Shown piece by piece: positions 1 through 6,291 of a DNA stretch of 20,322 bases. The position numbers and the translations under genes are program-made. The stretch is taken from positions 1 through 20,322 of the forward strand of contig CAZPQV010000042.1 in NCBI GenBank assembly GCA_964588705.1, in the 5' to 3' direction. The stretch's first letter is position 1; each line of letters begins with the position of its first letter. This DNA comes from CAZPQV01 sp964588705 (GTDB lineage: Bacteria > Bacteroidota > Bacteroidia > Flavobacteriales > Weeksellaceae). The notes under the pieces are model-generated. The model saw nothing but the letters and a program-made list of their open reading frames with translations. It searched no databases and was not told where the DNA came from.

Positions 1-488
1 GCACACGCAACAATTGTTGCAATGGCAAAAGTAATGGCGTACCATTTTTTTCCGATTCCTTTTTCGATATAAAATGCGGGACCACCTCGGAAATGTCCGT
101 TTTTTTCTTCTTTATAAATCTGTCCTAAAACCGCTTCAACAAAGGCAGTGGCACTTCCCAGAAATGCAATCAACCACATCCAGAACACCGCTCCGGGACC
201 ACCCATCGCAATCGCTGTAGCAACACCTGCAATATTTCCGGTTCCTACTCTTCCCGCTATCGCAATTGAGAATGCCTGAAACGGCGACACTCCTTTTTCA
301 CTCGAACTTTCTGCAAAAAGTTGCCCAATCATGCCCTTTATCAGTCGGACTTGCAGAAATCTTGTCCTGAAACTGAAATAAAGCCCAACCCCTAAACAAA
401 GGATAATCAATGCGTTGGACCAAATCAGGTTGTTGGCAGTTGTAATAATTTGCTCGAAAAGTGAATTTGTAGAAAGAAGTGAAATCAT
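1..488 (-). CDS. Alanine/glycine:cation symporter family protein (AGCS), N-terminal part
   Basis: This is the first 162 codons of a gene that runs off the left edge of the window. AGCS proteins import alanine or glycine with sodium across the inner membrane. The ATG is at 488-486. The translation has a hydrophobic segment at about residues 22-40, then a basic stretch RTRFLQVRLIKG (41-52), typical of the family start. A conserved core follows: FSIAIAGRVGTGNIAGVATA (73-92), MGGPGAVFWMW (95-105) and GGPAFYIEKGIG (135-146). The GRVGTGNIAG and GGPGA motifs are hallmarks of the AGCS/DagA family. The substrate (alanine, glycine or another small amino acid) cannot be told from this part. It is divergent from the secreted-protein gene at 538, with only 49 bases between them, so both promoters must lie in or near that gap. 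No frame disruption is seen. Confidence 0.93.
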   Translation of the reverse strand, partial: MISLLSTNSLFEQIITTANNLIWSNALIILCLGVGLYFSFRTRFLQVRLIKGMIGQLFAESSSEKGVSPFQAFSIAIAGRVGTGNIAGVATAIAMGGPGAVFWMWLIAFLGSATAFVEAVLGQIYKEEKNGHFRGGPAFYIEKGIGKKWYAITFAIATIVAC

Positions 489-537
489 AAGCCGTTTAAA
501 AACGGGTAATAATACAAAAATTATTTATTTTTATAAA

Positions 538-1101
538 ATGAAAGTTTTTAATAAATTATTTGTAGTCACAGCACTCTTTTTTTCTTTTTTTCTTTATGCT
601 CAAACCGAAAACATTGAGGCGAACGAAATTGCACAAAAAGTGGCATTCACAGTAGATTTCGCAGCAACACTTAATGAAAAATACAGGAGCGAACGAAAAA
701 AACTGATTATCGATGAGCCATTAAAATCTGAACTAAAAAAACTTAAAACGCTTTACGATTCGAAGCTTGAAATATTGAAACCTGTGAATTATACCGATAA
801 TTTCAGCAGTTATTACAGAGATTATCCAGATGTTTCAGCTGTTTTATTGAACCGTTACGATCAGTTTGAAGGAAAAATATCGGATGAAGAAAAAACTAAA
901 ATCAATACATTACTGGTTGATATTTGGAAAATTATTCCCAATTCTCTTTACAGTAAGGCGTCTGATGTTACCGACAAAATTAATAAAGACCGTTTTGTTT
1001 TAACGTTCCCTTACCGTTTCGAAATATTTCGAAATTACTTTGATGATGCCGTGCGAAAAAGAAACGATGTCATCAACTTTCTGCTTTGGAATTTAAACTA
1101 A
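538..1101 (+). CDS. Secreted protein of unknown function (187 aa)
   Basis: I do not recognise this family. The ATG at 538 is chosen because it begins a clear Sec signal peptide: MKVFNK, a long hydrophobic run rich in Phe/Leu, then LYAQ with likely cleavage after Gln22 or nearby. The open frame continues upstream to 415, but that part would overlap the divergent symporter gene and would bury the signal peptide. The mature part is charged, mostly helical in character, and has no cysteines and no recognisable catalytic motif. It includes YTDNFSSYYRDYPDVSAVLLNRYDQFEGKISDEE, which may be a folded core. The next gene (1108) starts six bases after its stop, so the two probably share a transcript. 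It is likely periplasmic or surface-located. No type IX C-terminal sorting domain is visible. Confidence 0.8.
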   Translation: MKVFNKLFVVTALFFSFFLYAQTENIEANEIAQKVAFTVDFAATLNEKYRSERKKLIIDEPLKSELKKLKTLYDSKLEILKPVNYTDNFSSYYRDYPDVSAVLLNRYDQFEGKISDEEKTKINTLLVDIWKIIPNSLYSKASDVTDKINKDRFVLTFPYRFEIFRNYFDDAVRKRNDVINFLLWNLN

Positions 1102-1107
1102 AATATC

Positions 1108-1581
1108 ATGAGAAAAATTGACCAACTTTTTGAAGAATATGGTGAAAGTCATCGCAATGAGACCAATAAATTCATCCATTGGATTTGTGTTCCGCTGATT
1201 TTTTGGTCTATTTTAGGATTTGTTTCACTTATTCCGTCACCGCATTTCTGTCTGCCCTATTTTGGCTGCATCAGTATCGTAAGTATTGTTGCCGTCGTTT
1301 TGGTAACCATTTTTTACCTGAGACTTTCAGCGGTTATTGGAATTATCATGCTTTTACTGATGCTTCTGATGGAACATCTGGCTTACGCGGTGAATGTAAA
1401 ATTTGAACATCAGTCGTGGATGGTTTTTCTTGCTGTGTTTGTTATCAGCTGGATTTTTCAGTTTGTAGGACACAAAATTGAAGGAAAAAAGCCAAGCTTT
1501 TTGAAAGATTTACAATTTTTATTGGTTGGCCCGGCGTGGTTGCTTCATTTCATTCTGAAAAAAATTGGTGTTAAATATTAG
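1108..1581 (+). CDS. DUF962 / Mpo1-like membrane protein
   Basis: This 157-residue membrane protein matches the DUF962 (YGL010w/Mpo1-like) family. The yeast member Mpo1 is an iron-dependent dioxygenase in alpha-oxidation of 2-hydroxy fatty acids; whether bacterial members do the same is inference. Seen in the sequence: the N-terminal motif SHRNETNKFIHWICVP (14-29) with His15 and His24, MEHLAYAV (88-95) with His90, and HKIEGKKPSF (122-131) with His122. These are the places where the family keeps its histidines. Hydrophobic segments lie at about 25-42, 53-90 (probably two spans) and 104-120, with a further hydrophobic stretch near 136-150. It follows the secreted-protein gene with a six-base gap. 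A 7-bp hairpin follows at 1599-1622 but has no T run, so I do not call it a terminator. Confidence 0.85.
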   Translation: MRKIDQLFEEYGESHRNETNKFIHWICVPLIFWSILGFVSLIPSPHFCLPYFGCISIVSIVAVVLVTIFYLRLSAVIGIIMLLLMLLMEHLAYAVNVKFEHQSWMVFLAVFVISWIFQFVGHKIEGKKPSFLKDLQFLLVGPAWLLHFILKKIGVKY

Positions 1582-1633
1582 TAGAAATAAAAGATTTATG
1601 ACTTTTGTTATCTTCAAAGTCAAATATTCTGAA

Positions 1634-1641
1634 TAATTTTG
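1634..1641 (+). promoter_or_regulatory. Candidate Bacteroidetes -7 promoter element
   Basis: The word TAATTTTG matches the Bacteroidetes sigma-A -7 consensus TAnnTTTG exactly. It lies 19 bases before the ATG of the lipoprotein gene at 1660, which leaves a short leader. A TTTTG at 1603-1607 could be the -33 box, but the spacing of 26 bases is on the long side. Confidence 0.5.
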
Positions 1642-1659
1642 AACGATAAAATTTAGATT

Positions 1660-2061
1660 ATGAAAAATATATTTTTAGCAATAGCTGCATTTTTATTCAT
1701 CTTCTCGTGCAGATCTGCGGAGGAAGAAATGCTGGACAATGCCAACTATGTTGGAACCTGGAACTGGATGGCCACCACCGGTGGAGTTGCAAATGTAAAC
1801 GAAACGCCTTCTTCAACAGGGAAAACCAGAAGCATAAATTTAACCGCGGATTACAAATACACCATTAAAGAAAATAATGCTGTGGTAAACGAAGGAACTT
1901 ACAGTCTGAGCATGTTCGTTTCCAATACCGATCATTTGCAGCGCGTGTATATCGATTTCTCAAATTATCCTGATAAACTGGTGAGAACCGTTACTTCAAC
2001 AGAACTTTTTCTGTACGACGACACTCCGGATGGCTTCGATTACCACTATACAAAAAACTAA
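1660..2061 (+). CDS. Small lipoprotein, lipocalin-like fold suspected
   Basis: A 133-residue lipoprotein. The signal peptide MKNIFLAIAAFLFIFSC ends in a lipobox with Cys17 as the acylation site, so the mature protein should be membrane-anchored in the envelope. After the lipobox comes YVGTWNWMATTGG, then alternating hydrophobic and polar residues (SINLTADYKYTIKENNAVVNEGTYSL), which reads as a beta-barrel or beta-sandwich. 'GTW' near the mature N-terminus followed by a repeated beta pattern resembles lipocalin-like lipoproteins of Bacteroidetes, but I cannot assign the family firmly and no ligand can be named. It has its own candidate promoter and a strong terminator, so it is probably a single-gene unit. 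Confidence 0.8.
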   Translation: MKNIFLAIAAFLFIFSCRSAEEEMLDNANYVGTWNWMATTGGVANVNETPSSTGKTRSINLTADYKYTIKENNAVVNEGTYSLSMFVSNTDHLQRVYIDFSNYPDKLVRTVTSTELFLYDDTPDGFDYHYTKN

Positions 2062-2088
2062 AACGGAATTTATTTCCGTTTTTTTTTA
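2060..2088 (+). terminator. Rho-independent terminator after lipoprotein gene
   Basis: An 8-bp stem (2061-2068 with 2074-2081, AAACGGAA/TTCCGTTT) has a five-base loop and runs directly into a T tract on the plus strand. It starts on the stop codon of the preceding gene and separates it from the convergent lipoprotein gene that ends at 2144. Confidence 0.85.
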
Positions 2089-2143
2089 TTTGATACTTGC
2101 TACTGCAACAAAACCTGCGGTTGGATGGTTTACCATACAGATA

Positions 2144-2404
2144 TCAAACGGGCTTTCTCTCTTGCAGTTGTCTGAGTATACAAACTTGGCTGTAACCATA
2201 TCCCACGTTTTTGTAATCTTCGAGCATTTTCCAGTTACAGACGAAATGATCTCCGTTACTCAGTCTGAGGTAGGTTCCGGAGCAGTCTTTAGAAACCATT
2301 GCTGTTGCGGTATGTTTTGTTGCGCCACTTGGAATTCTGTTACTGTAGCAAGACATTAAAAACAGTAAAAACGATCCGAAGATTAATGCTCTTAGATATT
2401 TCAT
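2144..2404 (-). CDS. Small cysteine-containing lipoprotein of unknown function
   Basis: An 86-residue predicted lipoprotein. MKYLRALIFGSFLLFLMSC is a signal peptide with lipobox LMSC and Cys19 as the acylated residue. The mature part has three more cysteines (in KDCSGTY, HFVCNW and SQVCIL), perhaps disulfide-forming in the periplasm. The core SKDCSGTYLRLSNGDHFVCNWKML looks like two beta strands, and I cannot name a family. It starts 40 bases after the stop of the NAD(P)HX repair gene on the same strand, so it may be the distal gene of that transcript. An overlapping open frame on the plus strand (2030-2359) lacks any such signal and is the less likely reading. Confidence 0.65.
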   Translation of the reverse strand: MKYLRALIFGSFLLFLMSCYSNRIPSGATKHTATAMVSKDCSGTYLRLSNGDHFVCNWKMLEDYKNVGYGYSQVCILRQLQERKPV

Positions 2405-2444
2405 TGCATTAAAGAATTTGATTGTCTGATGGTTACATCAAATT

Positions 2445-3950
2445 CTAAACCGAATGGGAAATCATTTTATAAACCGAACCTATTTCTTCTATCAAATCCG
2501 TAGCTGTCAAAGATTCTTTGGAATGCTTTTCTGCGGCAATATCTCCAGCTTTTCCATGAAGCCAAACTCCCAGAACACAAGCTTCCTCAATCGGATAATT
2601 CTGCGAAATTAATGAAGTTACTATTCCCGTCAAAACATCACCACTGCCACCTTTTGCCATTCCTGAATTACCGGTAATGTTGTAATAAACTTCTCCTTTT
2701 GGGGTAATAATTTGCGTGTGATGGTCTTTCAGAATAATGAAAATTTGTAGTTCTTTGGCTTTTTCTTTGGCTAAATTTAACCGTTCAAAAGAATTTTCCG
2801 TTGGTCCGAATAGTCTTTCAAATTCTCTTGGATGCGGGGTAATGACTGAATTTTTAGGAATTAAATCTAAATAACTTTTTTGTTTGGAAATGATATTCAA
2901 AGCATCGGCATCCAATACCAAAGGTTTTTCGGATAAAGACAGAAAATTAATGAAATTTTCTTCCGTTTCCGGATCGGTTCCTAATCCCGGACCAATCCCG
3001 AAAGTGAACTGATGATTATTCTCAAAAACCGAAACAAAATCTTCTCCTCCATAAAGGTACATGGCTTCCGGACACAAAGTTTGCAGAATTTCATATCCGC
3101 ATTTCGGAGCCCGAATGTAAGTAAGTCCGCTTCCGGTTTTTAGAGCGGCTTTCGTTGAAAGGACCGCTGCTCCAATTACCCCAAAACTTCCTGCAACAAT
3201 ACAGGTTTTACCATAATTGCCTTTGTGGGAAAATTCAATTCTTGGCCGGAAAATGTTTCCAATCAGTTTATCACAGATAACATACTGATGGCTTTCGGTT
3301 TCATGAATGTACTTTCCACTCAAACCAATATCAAGCAGGTGAATATTTCCACAATATTTTCCGGTTTCCGGATGAAGAAAACTTTGTTTCCAAAACTGAA
3401 AACTCAAAGTTTCATCTGCTTTAAACACGGTGAAATCTTCATTAAAAGTCCCATCTGCGAGTAGCCCGCTTGGAATATCAACCGATATTTTTTGGTAAGG
3501 CAATTGATTTAAATATTGAATTAATTCAGCAACTCTGCCTTCTATTTTTCGGTTAAGTCCGGTGCCAAAAAGCGCATCAATAATCACGGTATTATCCCGA
3601 AAAATCATTTTCTTAACTTCAGAAAAATCATGAATATCAACTCCTGAAATACTCCTTATTTTATCAAGATTAAGTTTTGCATCAGATGAAAAATTCTTCT
3701 GCTCCTCATCCATAAAAACTTCTACGTCAAATCCTTTGTGATAAAGCATTCTTGCAACTGCAAATCCATCGCCGCCATTATTTCCGTTACCACAGAAAAC
3801 GTAAAAAACGGAGTTGTTTCTCGTATTTTTTTCCAACCAATTAGTGCAAGTCTGTGCTGCTCTTTCCATCAGGTTTATGGAAGAAACCTGTTCTGTTTTT
3901 ATTGTGAATTGGTCGCATTCGCGTATTTGTTCTGCGTTGAAGATTTTCAT
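2445..3950 (-). CDS. nnr: Bifunctional NAD(P)H-hydrate epimerase / ADP-dependent NAD(P)H-hydrate dehydratase
   Basis: A 501-residue enzyme that repairs hydrated NADH and NADPH. The N-terminal YjeF_N half (about 1-215) epimerises R- and S-NAD(P)HX, and the C-terminal ribokinase-like half (about 225-500) dehydrates the S form using ADP. Visible motifs are FCGNGNNGGDGFAVARML and ALFGTGL in the epimerase half, with PSGL following. The dehydratase half has HKGNYGKTCIVAGS, GIGPGLG, LVLDADALN, TPHPREFERL and NITGNSGMAKGGSGDVLTG, the last being the nucleotide/catalytic loop. The length is normal for the fused form. I choose the ATG at 3950 (MKIFNAEQIRE) rather than a TTG ten codons upstream, because the N-terminus then matches the family and a -7 element at 3968-3975 would lie inside the longer reading. 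Confidence 0.96.
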   Translation of the reverse strand: MKIFNAEQIRECDQFTIKTEQVSSINLMERAAQTCTNWLEKNTRNNSVFYVFCGNGNNGGDGFAVARMLYHKGFDVEVFMDEEQKNFSSDAKLNLDKIRSISGVDIHDFSEVKKMIFRDNTVIIDALFGTGLNRKIEGRVAELIQYLNQLPYQKISVDIPSGLLADGTFNEDFTVFKADETLSFQFWKQSFLHPETGKYCGNIHLLDIGLSGKYIHETESHQYVICDKLIGNIFRPRIEFSHKGNYGKTCIVAGSFGVIGAAVLSTKAALKTGSGLTYIRAPKCGYEILQTLCPEAMYLYGGEDFVSVFENNHQFTFGIGPGLGTDPETEENFINFLSLSEKPLVLDADALNIISKQKSYLDLIPKNSVITPHPREFERLFGPTENSFERLNLAKEKAKELQIFIILKDHHTQIITPKGEVYYNITGNSGMAKGGSGDVLTGIVTSLISQNYPIEEACVLGVWLHGKAGDIAAEKHSKESLTATDLIEEIGSVYKMISHSV

Positions 3951-3967
3951 TACAACAACTTTTTTAT

Positions 3968-3975
3968 CAAATTTA
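3968..3975 (-). promoter_or_regulatory. Candidate -7 promoter element of nnr
   Basis: On the minus strand this reads TAAATTTG, an exact match to TAnnTTTG. It ends 17 bases before the nnr ATG at 3950 and would give a leader of roughly 10-15 bases. This supports the shorter nnr start. No convincing -33 box is visible. Confidence 0.55.
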
Positions 3976-4056
3976 GCCAATTTGTAACCAAAACATTAAG
4001 TACTTCAATTTTTAAATTGTTTTTCTTAACAAATTTTAACATTAAGAAAAATTTTA

Positions 4057-4064
4057 TACTTTTG
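4057..4064 (+). promoter_or_regulatory. Candidate -7 promoter element of mscL
   Basis: TACTTTTG matches TAnnTTTG exactly and lies 23 bases before the mscL ATG. Together with the minus-strand element at 3968-3975 it makes a compact divergent promoter region between nnr and mscL. The -33 side is AT-rich without a clear TTG. Confidence 0.6.
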
Positions 4065-4087
4065 CAGCAACATTAAAATTAAACACT

Positions 4088-4456
4088 ATGGGATTTGTAA
4101 AAGAATTTAAAGAATTTGCGTTTAAAGGAAACGTAATGGATCTTGCTGTAGCAGTGATCATTGGAGGTGCATTTGGTAAAATTGTTTCGTCTTTTGTAGA
4201 TGATGTAATTACGCCTGCTCTTCTTAATCCTGCACTGGAAGCTGTTGGAGCTGCAGACATCGCGCAACTTTCATGGAACGGAATAAAGTATGGGAATTTC
4301 CTTTCTGCAATCATCAGTTTCTTAATGATTGCGTTCGTTCTGTTCTGGCTGATTAAAACTGCAAACAAAGTGAATCCACCTGCTGAAGAGGCTCCTGCAG
4401 GACCTTCACAGGAAGAACTTCTAACAGAAATCAGAGATTTAATTAAAAACAAATAA
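4088..4456 (+). CDS. mscL: Large-conductance mechanosensitive channel MscL
   Basis: A 122-residue inner-membrane channel that opens under extreme membrane tension to release solutes during hypo-osmotic shock; it works as a homopentamer. The N-terminal helix and first membrane span read KEFKEFAFKGNVMDLAVAVI then IGGAFGKIVSS (5-35), the pore-lining signature of the family. The periplasmic loop is at about 40-70, and the second span is at about 71-91 (FLSAIISFLMIAFVLFWLIK). The C-terminal amphipathic helix LLTEIRDLIK (111-120) is almost the same as in well-studied MscL proteins. It is slightly shorter than the E. coli protein (136 residues), mainly in the loop and tail. It is a single-gene unit with its own candidate promoter and terminator. 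Confidence 0.97.
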   Translation: MGFVKEFKEFAFKGNVMDLAVAVIIGGAFGKIVSSFVDDVITPALLNPALEAVGAADIAQLSWNGIKYGNFLSAIISFLMIAFVLFWLIKTANKVNPPAEEAPAGPSQEELLTEIRDLIKNK

Positions 4457-4471
4457 TCTCAAACAAAACAA

Positions 4472-4503
4472 AATCGCCTCAATTATTTGAGGCGATTCTT
4501 TTT
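4472..4503 (+). terminator. Bidirectional terminator between mscL and serA
   Basis: A perfect 11-bp stem (4472-4482 with 4487-4497, loop TTAT) is followed by a T-rich tract. The minus strand also has a T-rich flank, from the A-rich sequence before the stem. It lies between the convergent ends of mscL and serA and can serve both. Confidence 0.9.
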
Positions 4504-4520
4504 ATAATATTTTCAAATTT

Positions 4521-5486
4521 TTATCCCTGAATCTGAAGAATACTTGCAATCTGCTCCGCAAGTGAAAGTCCTATTCTTTCCTGTGCTTCCAAAGTTGACG
4601 CTCCTGTATGCGGCGTTAAAGAAATCTTCGGATGCGAAAGAATTTCCTGTGAAGGTGTCGGCTCATTTTCAAAAACATCCAGTCCGGCAAATGCCACTTT
4701 CCCTGAATCTAAAGCTTCAATTAGAGCTTTTTCATCGATAACTCCACCTCTGGAACAGTTAACGATGGCTACACCGGTTTTCATCAGGTCAATTTCTTCT
4801 TTTCCAATCATGTATTTACCGTTGCTCTGCGAAGGAACATGAAGCGTAATAAAATCAGAATGTTTCAGAACTTTTTTCAACGGTTCCGTTTCAATATCAA
4901 CATTTATGAACTGATTGTTGTAAAACCTGACTTTAATGCTCGCTCTTCCCACATTATTATCCGCAGCAACCACACGCATTCCCAATCCTAAAGCGATTTT
5001 AGCCACTTCCTGACCAATTCTTCCCATACCGATAATTCCAATGGTTTTACCACGAAGTTCGATACCTTTTGCGTAAGATTTTTTAAGGTTTGCAAAATCA
5101 CCGTTTCCACTCGAAGGCATTTTACGGTTACTGTCCTGCAAAAATCGCGCTCCCGTAAAAAGGTGGGCAAAAACCAGTTCTGCCACAGATGCTGAAGAAG
5201 CAGCTGGCGTATTTATTACATGAATGTTTTTTGATCTTGCGTAATCTACATCAATATTATCCATCCCAACACCACCTCTTCCGATGATTTCGAGTCTTGG
5301 ACAGGCATCGATTAACGGTTTTCTTACCTGTGTTGCACTGCGCACCAATAAAGCGCGCACCTTATTTTTATTGATGAAGTCTGCCAGTTCTTCTTGTGGA
5401 ACTTTTTCTGTAATTACACGAAAACCTTTCGCTTCAAGTTCATCTATTCCTGATTTTTCGAGGCCGTCGTTGGCTAAAATATTCAT
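4521..5486 (-). CDS. serA: D-3-phosphoglycerate dehydrogenase (short form, no ACT domain)
   Basis: A 321-residue NAD-dependent 2-hydroxyacid dehydrogenase, best read as the enzyme that oxidises 3-phosphoglycerate at the start of serine synthesis. The nucleotide-binding motif is GMGRIG (153-158), with an acidic residue at about Asp176. The expected catalytic triad is Arg246 (NCSRGGVIDE), Glu275 (FENEP) and His293 (TPHTGAST). The N-terminal substrate domain shows LLVRSATQV (47-54) and IIGRGGVGMDNID (67-79), typical of phosphoglycerate dehydrogenases rather than other family members. It ends soon after the NAD domain, so it lacks the C-terminal ACT domain that binds serine in many SerA proteins and is probably not serine-inhibited in that way. 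No serC is next to it here. Serine made by this route feeds the glycine cleavage system, whose T protein is nearby at 6292. Confidence 0.9.
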   Translation of the reverse strand: MNILANDGLEKSGIDELEAKGFRVITEKVPQEELADFINKNKVRALLVRSATQVRKPLIDACPRLEIIGRGGVGMDNIDVDYARSKNIHVINTPAASSASVAELVFAHLFTGARFLQDSNRKMPSSGNGDFANLKKSYAKGIELRGKTIGIIGMGRIGQEVAKIALGLGMRVVAADNNVGRASIKVRFYNNQFINVDIETEPLKKVLKHSDFITLHVPSQSNGKYMIGKEEIDLMKTGVAIVNCSRGGVIDEKALIEALDSGKVAFAGLDVFENEPTPSQEILSHPKISLTPHTGASTLEAQERIGLSLAEQIASILQIQG

Positions 5487-5544
5487 GGTTTAAAATTAAA
5501 TTCAGCAGAAAAAAAGAAATTCTGCAATAGTAAGTTTGTGTGTG

Positions 5545-5552
5545 CAAAATTA
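5545..5552 (-). promoter_or_regulatory. Candidate -7 promoter element of serA
   Basis: The minus strand reads TAATTTTG, an exact TAnnTTTG match, 58 bases before the serA ATG. The leader it predicts contains a small hairpin (GCAGAA at 5505-5510 pairing with TTCTGC at 5520-5525). I see no riboswitch class in it. Confidence 0.5.
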
Positions 5553-5689
5553 AATAAATCGGATGACTTATACTCCGTTATTACTTTAAAATTAAAATTG
5601 GCTGAATAGTTTTTAATAATTGATTTAAAAACAAGATTTCCAAATCCGATGATTATCACAACAAATTGGCTTTCCTTCGAAAATTTGCT

Positions 5690-5697
5690 TAAATTTG
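5690..5697 (+). promoter_or_regulatory. Candidate promoter of idi (-7 at 5690-5697, possible -33 at 5666-5668)
   Basis: TAAATTTG matches TAnnTTTG exactly, with a TTG at 5666-5668 that is 21 bases upstream, a plausible -33 box. The element ends only six bases before the idi ATG at 5704, so the predicted transcript has almost no leader. Confidence 0.55.
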
Positions 5698-5703
5698 TGT
5701 GTT

Positions 5704-6213
5704 ATGGAAGAACAGGTAGTTTTAATCTCCGAGGACGACCAAATCCTCGGACAAATGGGAAAAATGGAGGCGCATATCAATGGAATTCTGCACCGTGCTT
5801 TTTCCGTTTTTTTATTTAATGAGAACGGTGAAATGTTGCTGCAGAGACGTGCTGCTGATAAATATCATTCTCCAAACCAATGGACCAACGCCTGCTGCTC
5901 GCATCCAAGAATGGGCGAAACCTACAAAGAAGCAGCAAACCGACGACTGAAAGAAGAACTCGGAATTGAAACGCCAATCGAAGAAAAATTTCATTTTATT
6001 TATAAAGCCAATGTTGGCGGCGACCTGATTGAACATGAACGCGATCACGTTTTCATCGGCGATTATAACGGAGATTTCGTGCTCGATCCTTCAGAAGTTG
6101 CTGAAGTAAGATACATCAGTATGGAAAACCTTGATAAAGAAATGGAAGAACATCCTGAAAACTTTACAGAATGGTTTAAGATTATTCTGAAAGAATACAA
6201 AGAACACCTGTGA
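5704..6213 (+). CDS. idi: Isopentenyl-diphosphate delta-isomerase, type 1
   Basis: A 169-residue Nudix-fold enzyme that interconverts isopentenyl and dimethylallyl diphosphate in the cytoplasm, supplying both building blocks for menaquinone side chains, undecaprenyl phosphate and carotenoid-like pigments. Seen: metal-ligand histidines in EAHINGILHRAFS (His24, His30), the catalytic cysteine motif TNACCSHPRMGE (61-72, Cys65 with His67) and the acidic pair in IEHERDH (Glu110, Glu112). The Nudix region EAANRRLKEELGIE lies at 76-89. The length is normal for bacterial type 1 enzymes. The ATG at 5704 is chosen because MEEQVVLISEDDQILGQM aligns with the usual N-terminus; a TTG at 5695 would add three residues and overlap the promoter. 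The next gene gcvT is 78 bases downstream on the same strand, with a heptamer repeat tract between them. Confidence 0.95.
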   Translation: MEEQVVLISEDDQILGQMGKMEAHINGILHRAFSVFLFNENGEMLLQRRAADKYHSPNQWTNACCSHPRMGETYKEAANRRLKEELGIETPIEEKFHFIYKANVGGDLIEHERDHVFIGDYNGDFVLDPSEVAEVRYISMENLDKEMEEHPENFTEWFKIILKEYKEHL

Positions 6214-6255
6214 CATGAGTGATGAGTGATGGATGATGGGTGATGAGTGATGGGT
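6214..6255 (+). repeat. Heptamer tandem repeat tract 1 (6 units)
   Basis: Six consecutive 7-base units: CATGAGT, GATGAGT, GATGGAT, GATGGGT, GATGAGT, GATGGGT. The first unit starts on the base after the idi stop codon, and the tract ends where A-rich sequence begins. On the opposite strand the register reads A-Y-Y-C-A-T-C, related to the tracts at 8834, 12151 and 13838. It lies between the co-directional genes idi and gcvT. Confidence 0.9.
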
Positions 6256-6291
6256 GAAAAACTTAAATAAAACAACAAAATAAAAGATAAA

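Noticed and set aside
415..537. Upstream extension of the secreted-protein gene
   Set aside because: It would overlap the divergent symporter gene and hide the signal peptide that begins at 538.
1599..1622. 7-bp hairpin after the DUF962 gene
   Set aside because: No T run follows on either strand close enough for a rho-independent terminator.
2030..2359. Plus-strand open frame of 109 codons opposite the small lipoprotein gene
   Set aside because: It starts inside the preceding gene, spans its terminator, has no signal or motif, and the minus-strand reading has a clear lipobox.
3951..3980. Longer nnr start (TTG at 3980)
   Set aside because: The -7 word at 3968-3975 lies inside it and the added residues are not part of the family.
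4054..4452. Long minus-strand frame opposite mscL
   Set aside because: It is antisense to a clear MscL, with no motif; codon bias of mscL explains it.
5487..5703. Possible riboswitch in the serA-idi spacer
   Set aside because: Only a 6-bp hairpin near serA is seen; no conserved riboswitch core could be recognised.
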